Part shown: piece after piece, positions 45,200 to 58,439 of the stretch | Layout of the letters: each line of letters starts with the position of its first letter | How positions within the stretch are numbered: position 1 is the stretch's first letter | Assembly: GCA_017591395.1 (NCBI GenBank) | Contig: WEDG01000731.1 | Location: 124,001-188,000, forward strand | Direction of reading: 5' to 3' | Source of the DNA: Schistocephalus solidus | Taxonomy: Eukaryota > Platyhelminthes > Cestoda > Diphyllobothriidea > Diphyllobothriidae | Length of the DNA stretch: 64,000 bases | The notes under the pieces: generated by a model | The model's input: the letters and a program-made list of their open reading frames with translations, nothing else | The model's database searches: none | Told to the model about the DNA's origin: nothing | Made by a program: the position numbers and the translations under genes

Positions 45200-47245
45200 A
45201 TGGTGGAACCAATAAACATTGGTCGACATTAACCTCGTTATTGAAAATGATTGTGTACCTCAACTGTCCTTTCAGGAGAAAGACAACCACAAACCGCCCA
45301 AAGTGGATAAACGCAAACTTGCAGGCCTCTTTCAAAAAAAGAAATCGCTTCTGGAAGCGATACAGACAAACCGGCTCCGATGCTCACTTACGGGAATATA
45401 AGCAGCAACGCAACGTTTGTAAATGTGAGGCTTCTAAGCTGCGGAAGAAGTTCAACCTAAACATACTGCAAAAATCGTTGGAGCACCCCAAAATACTATA
45501 TGGCAACAAACGGAGTACAAAGAGAATTCAGGAATTGATTCCTGCCCTAGGTCTGCAGACGGAAAACTGGAGACTGACGATCAATTTAAAGCATCCCTTC
45601 TTTCAAAATTCTTTCAGAACGTCTTCACCCGAGAGCCTTATAATTTTGCTGCTATTCTATTAGTTTGTCAACCAATGTGTACCCCTCATTTTCCTTCCTC
45701 ATCCCCAACAAATGACCTAGACCTAGACTTTTCACCGACCATAATTAGAACCGAATTACTTCGTATGAAGCCTGCCAAATCGCCTGGGCCGGATAGAATT
45801 CCTGCATTAGCACTTAGAGAACTTGCTAATAAACTGTTTACCGTTGTCCATCACCTTCCAAAAGTCCTTTGAAGAAAGCAAACTCCCGGAAGAATGGAAG
45901 TGTGCATTTATCGTCTGGATCTATAAAGGAGGTTCACAACTGGACTGTGAAAATTACCGCCCTTGTCAGTTTAACTTGCATAGCGTGTAAAAACATGGAG
46001 CGTTTTATCAAGAGGCATTAAATGCGCTATCTGGAAACAACCAAATCCTATGTGATGTCCAACACGGCTTCCGTCCAGGACGCTCCTGTCTCACGAGTGC
46101 CCTTCAGTCGCACGAGAATTGGACAAAGGCAGCAGATAAGGGTCATCAAATTGATGTGGTATTTTTTGACTTCAAGAAGGCCTTTGATAGTGTACCACAT
46201 GGGCTTCTTTTACAGAAGATTTGGAACGTCGAAATTCGAGGAAAACTTTTATAATTGGATCAAGAGTTTATTGTCTTTCTGAGTACAGTGAGTTTTTGTT
46301 GGAAACTCTAGCTAGGAATGGGCAAAAGTAGAAAGTGGTGTTCCACAGGGTTCTCTTTTGGGCCCCCTACTCTTCCTAATGTACGTTAACGACTGTCTCA
46401 ATGGCCAAAATTTTGAATTTTGTCATGTTCGCAGATGACATAAAAATATGGACTGAAGTCAGCTGCGCTGATGACGCAAAAGGGTTACAGTCGAATATCG
46501 ACAAACTAAGTGCCTGGTCGGCTAGGTGGCTGCTTAAGTTTAATGTATCCAAGTGCGTGATCCAACACATAAGCGCCGGTAGAAAAGTATCTCTGAAACA
46601 CCAGTACTTTATTAATGGCACTGCTTTAAAAGAGGTAGAAACACACAAAGATCTGGGCATGTGGACAACTGCAAATCTGATGCCCTCAGAACACTGTAAG
46701 AAAGCAGTACAGAAGGCAACATGTACACTGCATTGGATCAGACGTGCGTTTAAAATATTCCCCCCTGATCTTTTCGGAAAAGCCTATGGCATCTTCGTCA
46801 GACCGCACTTAGATTACGGAATACCAGCCTGGATACCGTGGAGGAAGAAAGATGTTGACCTCCTCGAACAGGTGCAATGGAGAGCAACGAAGATGGTCGA
46901 CGGTTTTAAGACTGAACCGTACCAAGACAGATTGAAAAAGCTTGACTTATTTCCTCTTTACTAAAAACACTTACGGTGAAACCTGCTCTGGACATTTTGG
47001 ATTATCCGATGCCATGATTCCTCCCTGAGAACAGATGATTTCTTTGAGTTTGCCTGTACAACTCCGCTGCGAGGTAATCCTTACAAGTTCCATAGCGAAC
47101 GCACGCGATTGAACCTCAGAAAGTTATTTTTTTCAGCCAACGAGTGGTACGAGCTTGGAACTCTTTACCAAATGAGACGGTTACCTCTGACAGAATTTCT
47201 GATTTTAAAAGACTGCTTGATGACATAATATTTGACAAAATAACG
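45200..47245 (+). mobile_element. CR1-like LINE, 5'-truncated (copy 2)
   Basis: Starts in the linker before the reverse transcriptase (NRPKWINANLQASFKKRNRF near 45.3 kb). It continues with RMKPAKSPGPDRIPALALRE (45.76 kb), FDFKKAFDSVPHGLL (46.17 kb), ESGVPQGSLLGPLLF (46.34 kb), MFADDIKIW (46.43 kb) and a long C-terminal frame to FPLY at 46962. The catalytic FADD is kept, but the frame is broken in several places. It ends against the minus-strand element at about 47250, tail to tail. Confidence 0.85.
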
Positions 47246-47249
47246 ACTT

Positions 47250-47765
47250 TTTTTAGAATTTAGAATTTATATTTGGTTAGCAACGGCAAGGCACTGTCTA
47301 AGCAAACATTAGTAACAAAATAAAGTTATGACAATGTGTGCAGATGAAATGTACAAATACATAACTTTTCCTGCTATGTCAACCGTTAGCTATGTTTAAA
47401 AATTAGTGGTGAACTAGAAATAAATAGGCAGTGAAAAAAACTCCTACCATAAAAATGGAGGCAGAGTTCAATAAGCCCTTCATTTTTGAAAAGAAGGTAG
47501 GAAAAAAAAACTGCTTAGGAAAAAATGGTCAGGTGGTAGAGTAGGGTAATACGGTAGTAGCGTTTCAGAATGAGATAATGAAATGTCGAGGTGCTTCGTT
47601 CTTGATCACTTAGGCGTATGAAACAGAATCTCACGAAAATGCGTACAATGAACTTAAGTCCTCAGCATCATAGGATCCAGAATTGAATTCTGATGATGGT
47701 TAGTATCCAAAGAAACCGCAGCATTTAAGACTGTGGACCACCGAATTCGTACGTCCGAAGGTCAA
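47250..47765 (-). mobile_element. LINE 3' UTR, minus strand, duplicate of 52735-53245
   Basis: About 510 bp closely similar in the same orientation to 52735-53245. On the minus strand it ends CCAAATATAAATTCTAAATT, a CR1-style ATTCTAA tail. Only the 3' UTR is present, so it is a severely 5'-truncated insertion. Confidence 0.75.
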
Positions 47766-48049
47766 GGTCGTGTGCAAGTAACCACCAATTATTTGCTCTC
47801 CAACTTGGACAATTGGATCTTCGTTACCACTTCACTAGGACTGATCCGGACAATACTGTTTCAACTGCATGTACTTACTTGCTTCCTGCTCATCTGGAAT
47901 TCTTTCTTGTGCCGAAATTCGTCATAAAACGGATCAAATTGGAATTTGTTTATCATCTTATTCAAGTTGACTGCGCAGGCTCTGCACCAATAAAAACTGA
48001 GAACCACTCAGGAAACCAAACGTGTACAACCTCGTGAAGATCTGAAGTT

Positions 48050-51000
48050 ATCCAGGACCTTCGATATCTCCGAACGGCTGAGTCGTTCCTGAATATCCTT
48101 CATACCGTTTATAGTATTTTTCAAAAAGCGTTTTTGAACAAGTATAAACATTTTTGCTCATATTGCATTAAATACTCGCCATACTCCAAAGCCAGTCGGA
48201 AATTTTCGTTATACGCTCCAAAGGAGAACATACTTTTTCGCAGTGTTTTAACATTTATGGACTCAAAACAATTGTTTGCTAGCAACAGAACCAGTCACGG
48301 AACTTCCTTTAAAGGAAAGCCTGTTGAGCTGGCTTCGACATCCATGACTGGCACTCCATCAGTTTATACTTGTAACCAAAAACCAGCAAAGCGCGCAAAA
48401 AGCGTAATGGCAGCCAAATCCGTTGGCTACGAGGACGAATCTTGCGTTGGATGTTCTTATATTTTACTAAGAGTTCAAAAACTGGAAAAATGAGCTTGCA
48501 GACTTAAGGAAGCTCTTGCAAGATAACATTACTCGACGAAATACGCTTAGCAATATTCCAGTTAAAAAGGCAGTGACTAAAGCACCAAAAATATCAAAAA
48601 CTACAACTGGTTACAGCTCACAATGTTCGGACGCGATTACCCATAACGACCGGATAACAGGAGCACAGTCTCTGAATCCTACGGACGACGACCAGAGCAA
48701 ACCACAAATCTCATCCTGCTATCTTGGGTGTTATAAAGAGCCCGTAGTTGAATCCGAAGAAACAAACGCGTGGCAAGCTGCAAATGGGGAAACACCACAA
48801 CAGGAGGACAAAAAGTCACAATCAACTCTGATGGATTCATTGAAGCCTTCCAGATGAGAGTTTGGTCAGAGGTAGACTTAATCCCAACGAGAGCTCGTAA
48901 ACTGTTCTCGTGCCCCTAAGGAGAACTCAGGAGGAAGCGAAAATTCCAAGTACCAGGATCGACAACAGTGTTTAGTTATTCAGGGTTTGCACGAGTCAAC
49001 TGCAGTCCGACCAGAAGACCGTGTCACCGAAGACCTTGCTTCGTTTAATGGCCTCCTAAACCAGTTGCTCCCACCGGGCGTGGAAGTAAAAGTTATTAAA
49101 GCATTCCGGATCGGCAAAAGTCTGAAGACAGCCTAGGAACGCCGCGACCGCGACCTCTGAAAAATAATGCTAGAGAGCAAAGATCAAAATCAAGGCGATC
49201 CTATCCAAAAACTAACCTCCGTCACTCGCATAAAGAGGTTTTTCAACCGGACTACTCCCTGCGGAAAGGCTGAAACGCCGGGAACTTGTCTTGGAACTAC
49301 AATCAAGACTGAAGGCTGGCGAACACAATCTGGCTATTTTCAAGGGGAAGGTAGTTCAAAAAGAATACGAATTTTCCATTGAACCAAACTGATTGTTCTG
49401 AGGACAACGGCAGCCACCTCACTAACGCCAAAAACCATCAGGGAACCAATTGCCCAAAGAGATGTCAGAACTGATTCCGTAACACCCAGCGTTCTCACTA
49501 AAGAAACCAGAGTTACCGAAAAATCATCACGAAACGGAAAAGACATGACCTTGACGTTGGAGGAGACGCAGTTAGGGCCCATAAAATTGACAAACGCAAC
49601 AGGAAACTTGGTTGGCGCAAAATTGAAGTGCTTGTATACAAAATGCGCAAAGCCTTTTTATCAAAACTTGATGAGTTAAAAATTTGCCTTTGCCGAAGTA
49701 TCTCCGGATGTGATAGCAGTAACCGAAACCTGGCTGTCGGGCAGTATTCGAGATAGCGAAATAACATTGTCTGGGTACCAAATATATCGGAGGGACAGAG
49801 AAACCGACAGGGGTGGTGGAATAATTGTGTATGTGAAAGACGTGCTAATAGTGTCTGACAAGACGAGCAAGTTTGCGTGCAGCACTGGAAGCCATATGGT
49901 TGAACATCAAGGCTCTTGGCTCTCCATGTCTAGATGTCCTCATTGTCTATCGGCCACCTAGGATAGACCGAGTCGCGGACACCCACTTGTTGGAACAATT
50001 AGAAAATTTATCCAGTCGACCTAATGTAATGATAATGGTTGACTTCAATGCACCAGGAATTAACTGGAGCACTGTTCAATCATCATGCCCGAAATCGACT
50101 TTTGATTATGTTTTTCAGCAAAAGACCTTGAAGGCACTTCTCAAACAACATGTCCCTTTCCCCACCAGAACACGTGAAGGACAAATGGCTAATTGTCTTG
50201 ACCTGGTTTTCACGAAAACATCAGGCAGCATTGACGAGATTATTTCAATGCCTCCGCTCGGTCGTAGTGAGCATGTGGTGCTTATGTGGGACTACTCCTT
50301 ATTCTCCGTTGAGCCTGCTATAGAGGAAAAACGGCTTAACGTTTGGCGAGGAAACTTTCCATCAGATGCGAGCAGATTTTAACACACATCAACTGGACCT
50401 CAATGTTTTCGAGCACCGTAAACGAAGATTGGGAGTCCTTCCGAAACGTTCTTCTGCAACTTATTGACAACCACTGCCCGCTAACGAGTGTCCATCACAG
50501 CAAGCGTCCTGGCTGGCTAGACAGCAACTTAAAAAGGGAAATAAACAGGAAGCACAAGTTGTGGAGAAAATATTGCGAGTCTAATCAAGTCGCCTATTTT
50601 AATAAGTATAAAGCGCAGAGAAACAAAATGAGAAGCCTTATTCTTACAACGCGAAGAGAATTTGAGAAGACTTTGCTGCAAAAGGCAACGCAGAATCCAA
50701 AGTTAGTCTACAGCTACCTGCGTAGATGTACAAGGAATAAACATCAAATACCACTGATTAAGACTGCCGTGGGCGTCGAAACTTCTGAAAACAGGGAAAA
50801 AGCCGAGTACTTTTCACAGTTCTTCCGCTCAGTCTTCACTAACGAGGCAAGGTTCCTTCGTCCCTCAGTGGATAACCCGCCGACTGCAAGCATTAGCCAC
50901 ATACTATTCTCAGAATTTCTGATCCAAAAAGGAATTAAAAGAACTAAAAAGAGTCGAAATAACCAGGACCAGACGAGCTTCCACCCAAGCTTCTGAAAGA

Positions 51001-52626
51001 ACTCGCCAATGAACTTTCCGCACCTCTGTCAGTGCTCTTTTCAAAAGTCCTTTTGACTCCGGAACACTTCCTTTCGATTGGAAGCTGGCACATATAACTC
51101 CCTTTGTACAAAAGCGGTAGCCGGGCGTCAGTGACAAACTACAGGCCCATAAGCTTTGACATGCATCCTTGGCAAGATTATGGAAAGGATCATCAAGAGC
51201 GAATTGGTGAAATTCCTAGAGACTCATAATTTGTTATCAAGCTGTCAATAAGGGTTCAGAAAAGGAAGATCATGCACAACGAATTTGCTGTATTCGCTCC
51301 AGAGGTGGATCCAAGCACTTGAAGATAGACACGCGGTTCACATTGCCTTCATTGACTTTCTCAAAAGGCCTTCGATACTGTGCCGCACGAGAGACTGCTG
51401 TACAAGCTAGAAAGAATTGGAATCAGAGCTAACCTCCCTCAAGTGGATTGAAAACTTCCTCGTGGGTCGGCACCAGGTTGTGTGCATCGGCCAAGAGAGG
51501 TCAAGTTCTGCTGCGGTCGAGAGTGGGGTTCCTCAGGGCTCAGTACTAGGGCCAATACTGTTTTTAATATATGTAAGGATTGTGTCAGGAATCTCGACTG
51601 TGAAACAGCAATGTTTGCCGATGACATTAAAAATCTGGAATGTAATCCAGAGCCCCTGCTGACGAAGATAAACTGCAGATCAACCTAACTCGGTTGGAGG
51701 AGTGGTCGAATCATTGGCTTTTGCGGTTAAACGTCGATAAGTGTACAATACTTCGCTTAGGCAACCCATCTGGATCTGCTGAAAGTAGAAGTTACTTTCT
51801 CAACGGTGAAGCCTTAAAAAACGTGGAAACCCAAAAGGACCTTGGTGTGCTGACGACCACCACCTTAAAACCATCGTCTCACTGCTCGAAAGTGGCGAAA
51901 AGCGCAATTTCGGTGTTGCATGCCATCAGACGTGCCTTTTTGGATTTCGATGATGATCTTTTCGCTAAGACTTTTGGAACATTCATTAGGCCGCATTTGG
52001 AATATTCTATGCACGCCTGGAAACCCTGGACAGTTCAAGATCAGAACTGCCTCGAAAGAGTCCAGAGGAAAGCCACCAAAATGGTTAGAAGTCAAAGCTC
52101 CTTGCCATATCCAACCCGCCTAATGAATCTTAATCTGTTCCCTTTGAGTTATAGGCAAATGCGTGGTGATCTCCTGCAGACATTCCGCATTGTGAAAGGA
52201 TTGGATTGTTGCCTGGAATTCTCGGACTTATTTGAATTTGCCACCACGACCCATCTCCGAGGTCACCCATTGAAACTGCGTGTCCAGCAGGCGAGACTGG
52301 ATGTGCGCAAGTTCTCCTTCTCTGTCAGAGTGGTTAAAACCATGGAATGCCCTCCCTGAAGACGTTGTGATGTCACCATCGCTGGAAAGATTTTAAAAGG
52401 AACCTTTGACAGTTTTATGTTCCGCAACGAGCCCTGAGCGATGAGGAATTTATCTTAACCCCTCGAGAGTCGTGCACCACTTGTCATATTTTTATGACCG
52501 CCTTTTGTACCTTTGCAACCCACACGGTTTCTCTGTATACCGCACTTAATTTTTACGTTACAAATAGGGTACTCAAAGGCCCATGCCTATTTCCCTCAAT
52601 AAATTGAATTGAATTGAATTGAATTA
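48050..52626 (+). mobile_element. CR1-like LINE, nearly full length (copy 3)
   Basis: An ORF1-like region spans 48134-49380 (FNGLLNQLLPPGVEVKVIKA, IMLESKDQ, with a stop between). The endonuclease spans about 49690-50340 (VIAVTETWLSGSIRDS, YRRDRETDRGGGIIVYV, VDFNAPGINW where GDFNAP is usual, then LGRSEHVVLMWD), with a frameshift near 49880. The reverse transcriptase spans 50343-52360 (PGWLDSNLKREINRK, VESGVPQGSVLGPILFLIYV, MFADDI, LNVDKCTILRLGN, FIRPHLEYSMHAW) with several frameshifts between 50990 and 51690. It ends in an ATTGA-type tail at 52602-52626. It is inactive but comparatively young. Confidence 0.9.
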
Positions 52627-52734
52627 AAGCTTTTGGCCTGAGTGTCCAGTTCAAGTGAAATGGCCATCACCGTCATCGGAAGCGTACACAAAGTACGTTT
52701 GGGTTTGAAGCTTGACATCTAGGTGCATTATGAA

Positions 52735-53870
52735 TTTAGAATTTATATTTGGTTAGCACCGGCAAGGCACTGTCTAAACAAAAATTAGTAACGAAGTAAA
52801 GTTATGACAATGTGTGCAGATAAAATGTATAAATACTTAATAATGTAGACAGAACTTGTCCTGCTAGGTCAAAATTTAGCGATGTATTGAAATTAATGGT
52901 AAACAAGGAAAAATAGGCAGTGAAAAAAATCCTTCCTTAAAAATGGAGGCAGAGTTCAATAGGCCTTCATTTTTGAATAGAAGGTAGGAGAAAAAAACTG
53001 CTTAGGAAGATGAGGTCAGGTGGTAGAGTAGGGTAATATTGCAGTAGCATTTCAGAATGAGATAATGAAATGTTGAAATGATGCGTTATTGATCACTAAG
53101 GCGCATAGAAAAAGGCCACGAAAATGCGTCAATGGTCTTAAGTCCTCAGCATCTTAGGATACAGAAGTGAATTCTGATGATGGTTAGTATACAAAGAAAC
53201 GGCAGCATTTTAGACTGTGGACCACCGAATGTGTACGTCCGAATGACTTCATCGTTAGAATGACTGGTGACATAAGGAGACATCATGGTTTATGGGGGAC
53301 TCGAGGTAGCAAAAATATAGTTACAAGAGGGTCATTTAAATTCCCGATGGTCCTTTCTCCGAGTCATGGGGAAAGCTTCTGAGAAAAGATGAGGAAAATA
53401 AAAGGTAAATAGAATCAGTGTAAGGATAAATTTGCAGTCTTTGCTTGAATGCAGATAGACTAGTTAATGATCTAATTTCAATTTGCAAGTTATTCCAACG
53501 AAAGCTATACCTATAAGAACAGAAGAGAGTGTTTACACGTGGAGGATGCAGGGGGAGGTATAATAAGTGCAGAATTTCTAAGGTTATAAGGAAGACGAAC
53601 GGGGTTAATGACGTAAATCTTGGGGAGAGTTGAGCTATTATTTAGTCGGAAAAGGAGACAAAAGCCTGCTTTCAGTCTTTTGACCCAAAGAAATTTTAGC
53701 TTCGTTAGCTGGCATCTTGTTGAGTAGGAAGTAGTTGAAAGAGTCGGAAACAGGAGATTTTTCGTGAAATGTCTCTGGAAATTTTCAATTTTTGAACGAC
53801 TAGATTCTTTACCGAAGAAAGGACAGCAAATTTCAAGAATGGGAAGTAGAAGAATGGGCATAATAGACGG
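52735..53870 (-). mobile_element. CR1-like LINE, 5'-truncated (copy 4)
   Basis: The minus-strand frame 53861-53511 has PILEICCPFFGK, KIENFQRHFTKNL and LKFLWVKRLKAGFCLLFRL, the C-terminal region of a CR1 reverse transcriptase. The 3' UTR (53245-52735) is the duplicate of 47250-47765 and ends with the AAATTCTAAATTC-type tail. Confidence 0.8.
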
Positions 53871-54049
53871 TAGCTCACCAGGAGGACTCTGGGTTGAGGT
53901 AGCTATCGCCGACAGGCTGCGGTGTAAATTTCACTCAAAATACGCATGCGTGAATGTTTATTCCCGAAGTTGGCGTTATCAGAGCTCTTTCGGCCCGAAT
54001 TTTATGTTCAAGGACTGACTTGAATGTACAGAGGGTTATTATTGGCAAT

Positions 54050-54870
54050 TATTTTTTAGATTTTATAAAGGTTTAGAGTAGTGTCACACAAGGTTTTGCC
54101 TTATGTTTGCTGCGCTTCATAACCTATGTGAACCACCGCCTCTATTATTTGGCTTGAAAAGCTGTCATGTTCATGGATGACATGGAATATGGGCTGATGT
54201 CAGCTGTGTTGACGATGCAAAAGGGTTGCAATAAAATATCAACAAACTAAGTGTCTGATCGATGATGCTGCTTCTTTAATTAAGGGTATCCAAATGTGTG
54301 GTCCTGCACATTAGCACCGGTCGAGGATTATCCCAAAAAAAAACAGCATTTTATTAATGACGCTGGATTAAAAGATGCGAATATGCAAAGCATTCTATGT
54401 TTACAAATCTACAAACTTGATGCCCTCAGAGCACTTTAAGAAGGTGGTCTAGAAGGCAAATAGTACGTTACACTGTATCAGATGGGCCTTTAAAATATTA
54501 TCTTTTAACTTTTCGGATAACTCTACAGCATTTTCTTGAAACCCCATTTAGATCACAAAATGCCAGCTTGGGCAAATAGAGGAAAGAAAGGTAGTGATGT
54601 CCCCAAAGAGATGAAACGGAGGGCGGTGAAGATGGTCGACGGGTTAACGTATTTACTGCGACAGCACAGGCTTCACAAGCTTGACATACTTCCTCTATCT
54701 TAAACGCATTTACGGTATAGCGTTCTCTGAAAATTTCAGATTATCCGTGGTCACGGTTCCGCTGAATACGGAGGATAACCTCAAGTTTGCCTGCACAAAT
54801 CACCTTCGTGGTCATCCGTACGAAAACAGGACCAAATGCATGTGACTGGACTTCAGAATTTTTTCTTCAA
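54050..54870 (+). mobile_element. CR1-like LINE fragment (copy 5), related to copy 2
   Basis: Aligns with 46370-47180: gctgtcatgttcatggatga, gtcagctgtgttgacgatgc, aagggttgcaataaaatatc. It is heavily mutated, with stops in every frame. Confidence 0.75.
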
Positions 54871-55447
54871 CCAACGAGTACTATCTATATTTGTATTGGT
54901 TTTCTGGTACCAAAGAGCCTGCCATGTTGCACCATACAGCAGGCATAAAAAGCGAATAGATGTCAAAATCGATTATCTAGAGCGAACGGGAATATTCCTG
55001 GAGGAAAAATTGTGTTGAAGTGTATATCGATATTAGCAGCCTCGAGTGAAATAAAAAGTTGCTTAAGCTAGATTTACTTTAGGCCATTAGTTAGCAAAGT
55101 AACAGATCACGCAGAATGCAGTAAAGATTAAAGATAAGGGCAATATGAAATCATCCCCGTTCTAAAAGGGAAGCTAATACCACTTAGAAAACAAATCCCA
55201 ACCACGCTGCGTGAAATGCGTGTTTATCTATTCGTAAAAAGACAAAAAGAAGTAAAATTTGCAAAAATACACGGAGTATCATGTGAAAGGAATGATCGAA
55301 CTTAATATTCTCACGGGTTTTCCAAGAAAGGTGTCAAATTATCTGGGGAGTCCGTGGACTTACATTCCTCCGATTTTCCCTGGAACAGCAGGTTGATAAT
55401 TTATAATTAATTTGTGCAATTTTGAATGTCGTGTGCACGTCTCTCAA

Positions 55448-55861
55448 ATGATGCGCTCGGGATTTTATTTAATTTTCACTTGCTTTCTATCCCTCATTTT
55501 ATTTCACTTAAGATTGTATGATTACAAAATAGTACTCTCCGTCGTTTATAATTCTCTTTCTAATGTGAACGCACTGAACATAAGCTTTTCCGGTTCCCCC
55601 GTATTACGCTGGAAAGATGTTTCGTTCACGCACCCTGGAGACACTCATACGTCGTGTATTTTTTTCCCATCTGTTGACATTTCATCGAAAATTTTGACTG
55701 TCCAGTCATTAGAGCTTCCGTCTTATGATTCTGAACACATTACCTTGGACAAATCCGTCAAAAAGAATTTGAAGCTGCGCCACCTTACGTCCGATTTTCA
55801 ATTTATTTTAAATCATTTGACTCATCCAAAAGTCGCTTCCGCTTGGTTAGACGGTGCTCAG
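55448..55861 (+). CDS. Unidentified membrane-protein gene, probable first coding exon with signal peptide
   Basis: ATG at 55448 (a second ATG follows directly) opens MMRSGFYLIFTCFLSLILFH, a basic then hydrophobic run typical of a signal peptide. It continues VVYNSLSNVNALNISFSGSP, with Asn-Ile-Ser as a possible N-glycosylation site. It ends KVASAWLDGAQ at 55861, followed by GTAGGA, phase 0. An alternative is an acceptor TTTCACTTAAG making the exon start at 55513; the signal-peptide reading fits better with a C-terminal anchor. I do not recognise the family. Likely secretory pathway or ER (inference). Confidence 0.6.
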
Positions 55862-57004
55862 GTAGGATTTCTTACATTGTAATATCCAAATTACTTTTGT
55901 TCTAATTGTTTTCAGGGGTCCCAGAAAATAGTGCATTCATATATTGTTAGCTCCTAGTGACGCCAGTTTGTACTTTTTAATAGTTTTAGCATTGCCTATT
56001 AGGCCCAATATAGCTATCAGGCTCTTTTAATGACTAAGGTCAGTTGTGTTAAAATCTTCAGTGACGTACGCACGCACATCACGCGCGCCCCTGGAGTTGT
56101 TTCATTTGGACGTCATTCTGCCCAGGCGTCTTAGGTAGTCCACTCTCCGTATCCATCGATTAGAAACGTGAAAAATGCAATTTTTCCACACGGGGGCGCA
56201 CAATGGTTCCACACGCTGTCTCCAACGCCTTCGATGGATGACATAGACTTTGCACTGCCTGTCGACCGTGGACAAATTTCGTGGCAAGCTGTGCATACTT
56301 CACGCGATTGAATGGCGGAATGTGGTGTGGAGTGCTTAGGACTGCTTCCCTCGCGCAGATAGCGCCGCTTTAGGCAATCAGATATGCAGCGATCAGACCC
56401 AGAAAAAATCGGAGCTGCTAATACATTGCCACTAGTGCTGCTGGATGTAAATCAAAATGCGAGTGCGCAATGCTTATTTGAGATTCGAGGACTACTGACT
56501 ACCTTTTTGCCTTTTTACTAGAATTTGTACTAGTACAAAACTCCAGGTAGACACTGAAGTGCTCAGTATAAATGTTGGGGTATTTTATTAGGACTAAGCC
56601 AGCTAACTAGCACGGGGAACAGCAACAGCTAAAACTGAAACTGGAAAAAAGCGAAAACTGAGGAGCGCAAAAATGGGCAAAATGGAGGATCCAAAAGCTC
56701 AGCTGAGGTGTGAAAGTTTGCGGATGGAGGTGAAAGCAGGTAAAGCTGCCAAAATTCAAAAAATGATGGCTCAAGGCGAGCATTGGGTAGGGAAAAGGAG
56801 CCACAAAACGGGTATTTGTGCTTGGTTAAAAGAGATGCTAAAGCACCAATATGTACTGCCATCATAACGTCGCACAATCTTAGCCTGCAGGTATGTAGGA
56901 TGAATGTTACATAACTTCATGATAACCCATATAACGTTTAGTCTCCCCGACTCCCCAAACAGTTATGTTTATTAAATGGTTTACGCGTGTGAACTACGAT
57001 TAAT

Positions 57005-57440
57005 TTGGATGATCCGCCCCTGGAATTGATGACAGACTACGACGAACTCATAAATCGAACTGGGGTGCTGACTTTAGGTTTGCAACAACCTGTAGAATGC
57101 CGTCAAAGATTGTGGATTTGTTTGTCGGAAAGTTATATTACCTTTCTCGTGGCTCATCTCGGTTGCTGTCTTAAATTCTTCTATCACCTCTGCGCACGGT
57201 CGCCTCTTACATGGCCTTAGAAGTTTTGGCCCAGTCAGCTCTCTCTCTGAGCGTAGTTTCCGATTTCCGTACGCTTTCCAAAGGCCATCCCACACCCACC
57301 ACATTGGTGATGAACGTTAGATCTCTGTCCAAGCTGGAGTATTTTGTGGCCTACAGTTTTTGTGGATATGCCGTACCTGCCGACCCCAAGTATTCTTTTG
57401 ATGGCGGGGGACTAGCTCGATTGAGACTTCCTAGGTTAGA
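57005..57440 (+). CDS. Possible internal exon(s) of the unidentified gene
   Basis: Two overlapping protein-like stretches occur in different frames: DDPPLELMTDYDELINRTG and VECRQRLWICLSESYITFLV (57008-57218), and SALSLSVVSDFRTLSKGHP, LVMNVRSLSKLEYFVAYSF (57235-57360). The acceptor cccag at 57234 would join the second in phase 0 to the exon ending at 55861. No convincing donor was found, and the first stretch has only out-of-phase acceptors. It could also be one exon with a frameshift, or chance. Confidence 0.35.
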
Positions 57441-57519
57441 CACTGATCCAATTTGCGGATGAAATTCGTTACTCAACACTGTGTGAGCCCAATCTCTAAG
57501 TTTAACTCTAGATTACCTA

Positions 57520-58130
57520 CTGTGTATCTTTATTTTCTGGGTCCTCACCACCAGATCCTAATACTCACCCCATTCAAAAATTTTGACAATAGCTTCTGTC
57601 CTTTCGGTAATGTTAATGTCATCCTCAAATACTAGTTAAATTCTGAAAGCAGTATCTAATACAAGAGCAAAACTTATTGCATGGAACTTTTAGGGCACTG
57701 ATGTAGCTTTCTCACCACTCACGCGAAGGGTTTTATGGCGCAGAAAACTTTTATTTGCGTTTCTTAACTAAATTCCACCCATAAAGTTTTACAGTAATTA
57801 ATCTGTTGTTAGCCGTGTCGATGAACCTGCTTAGGTGTAGGAGTACAGTCATATCATGTTTTCTAGATTCCTGGTCGGGGTTTCTGTTGTATTTAGGTTT
57901 GTGAAGTATTATTGTCCTTTAATAAAACCATTCTGATTGGTGCTTATAAATATACACATCTCCAGAAATCAGCGCTGACAGTCGCTCAATGACCTTTCTC
58001 ATAACTTTGCATACCAAACCGATGAGGCCGACTAAATGCTATTTTCCAGGCAGCCACCGTGATTCCCCTTTGGGTAGATGGGTAAATTGAGCTTGTTCGA
58101 TAAGCCTAAAATGGTGCACTTGTCGTTCTC
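57520..58130 (-). mobile_element. Degenerate LINE reverse transcriptase, minus strand
   Basis: Minus-strand residues align in order with LINE reverse transcriptases: LNLPIYPKG near 58.09 kb, SVWYAKL (standing for the usual LVCKVME) near 58.0 kb, NQNGFIKGQ near 57.92 kb, and FEDDINIT (for FADD) near 57.63 kb. Many stops. It lies in the intron of the unidentified gene. Confidence 0.6.
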
Positions 58131-58439
58131 TATGCTTGAAACACTGCTTTTCTCAAATGCATTTATAGGCCGGTTACGCTTCCTGGGCCATCAAATACAG
58201 CCTTTGTATCCTTTTGGATGAAATCTGATTGGATCAATTGGTTGGCGCTCTTGTTAGAATCGGCACCATCATTACTTGCTCTCTTTTTCTTAACTCGATG
58301 GTTTTTTCAATCTATGGTTCTGTTAAATGTAGGTTTGTATGCTCAAGTCGTCCCGTTTTGTTTATGGCAAACCTCTTTTGACCTCTGCAGTGACCATTGC
58401 AAGCGTGCAGCTTTGGACCTCTACACTTTCAAATAATTA

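Noticed and set aside
56607..56877. Overlapping open frames on both strands near 56.7 kb
   Set aside because: No splice sites connect them to the neighbouring gene in phase and no family was recognised.
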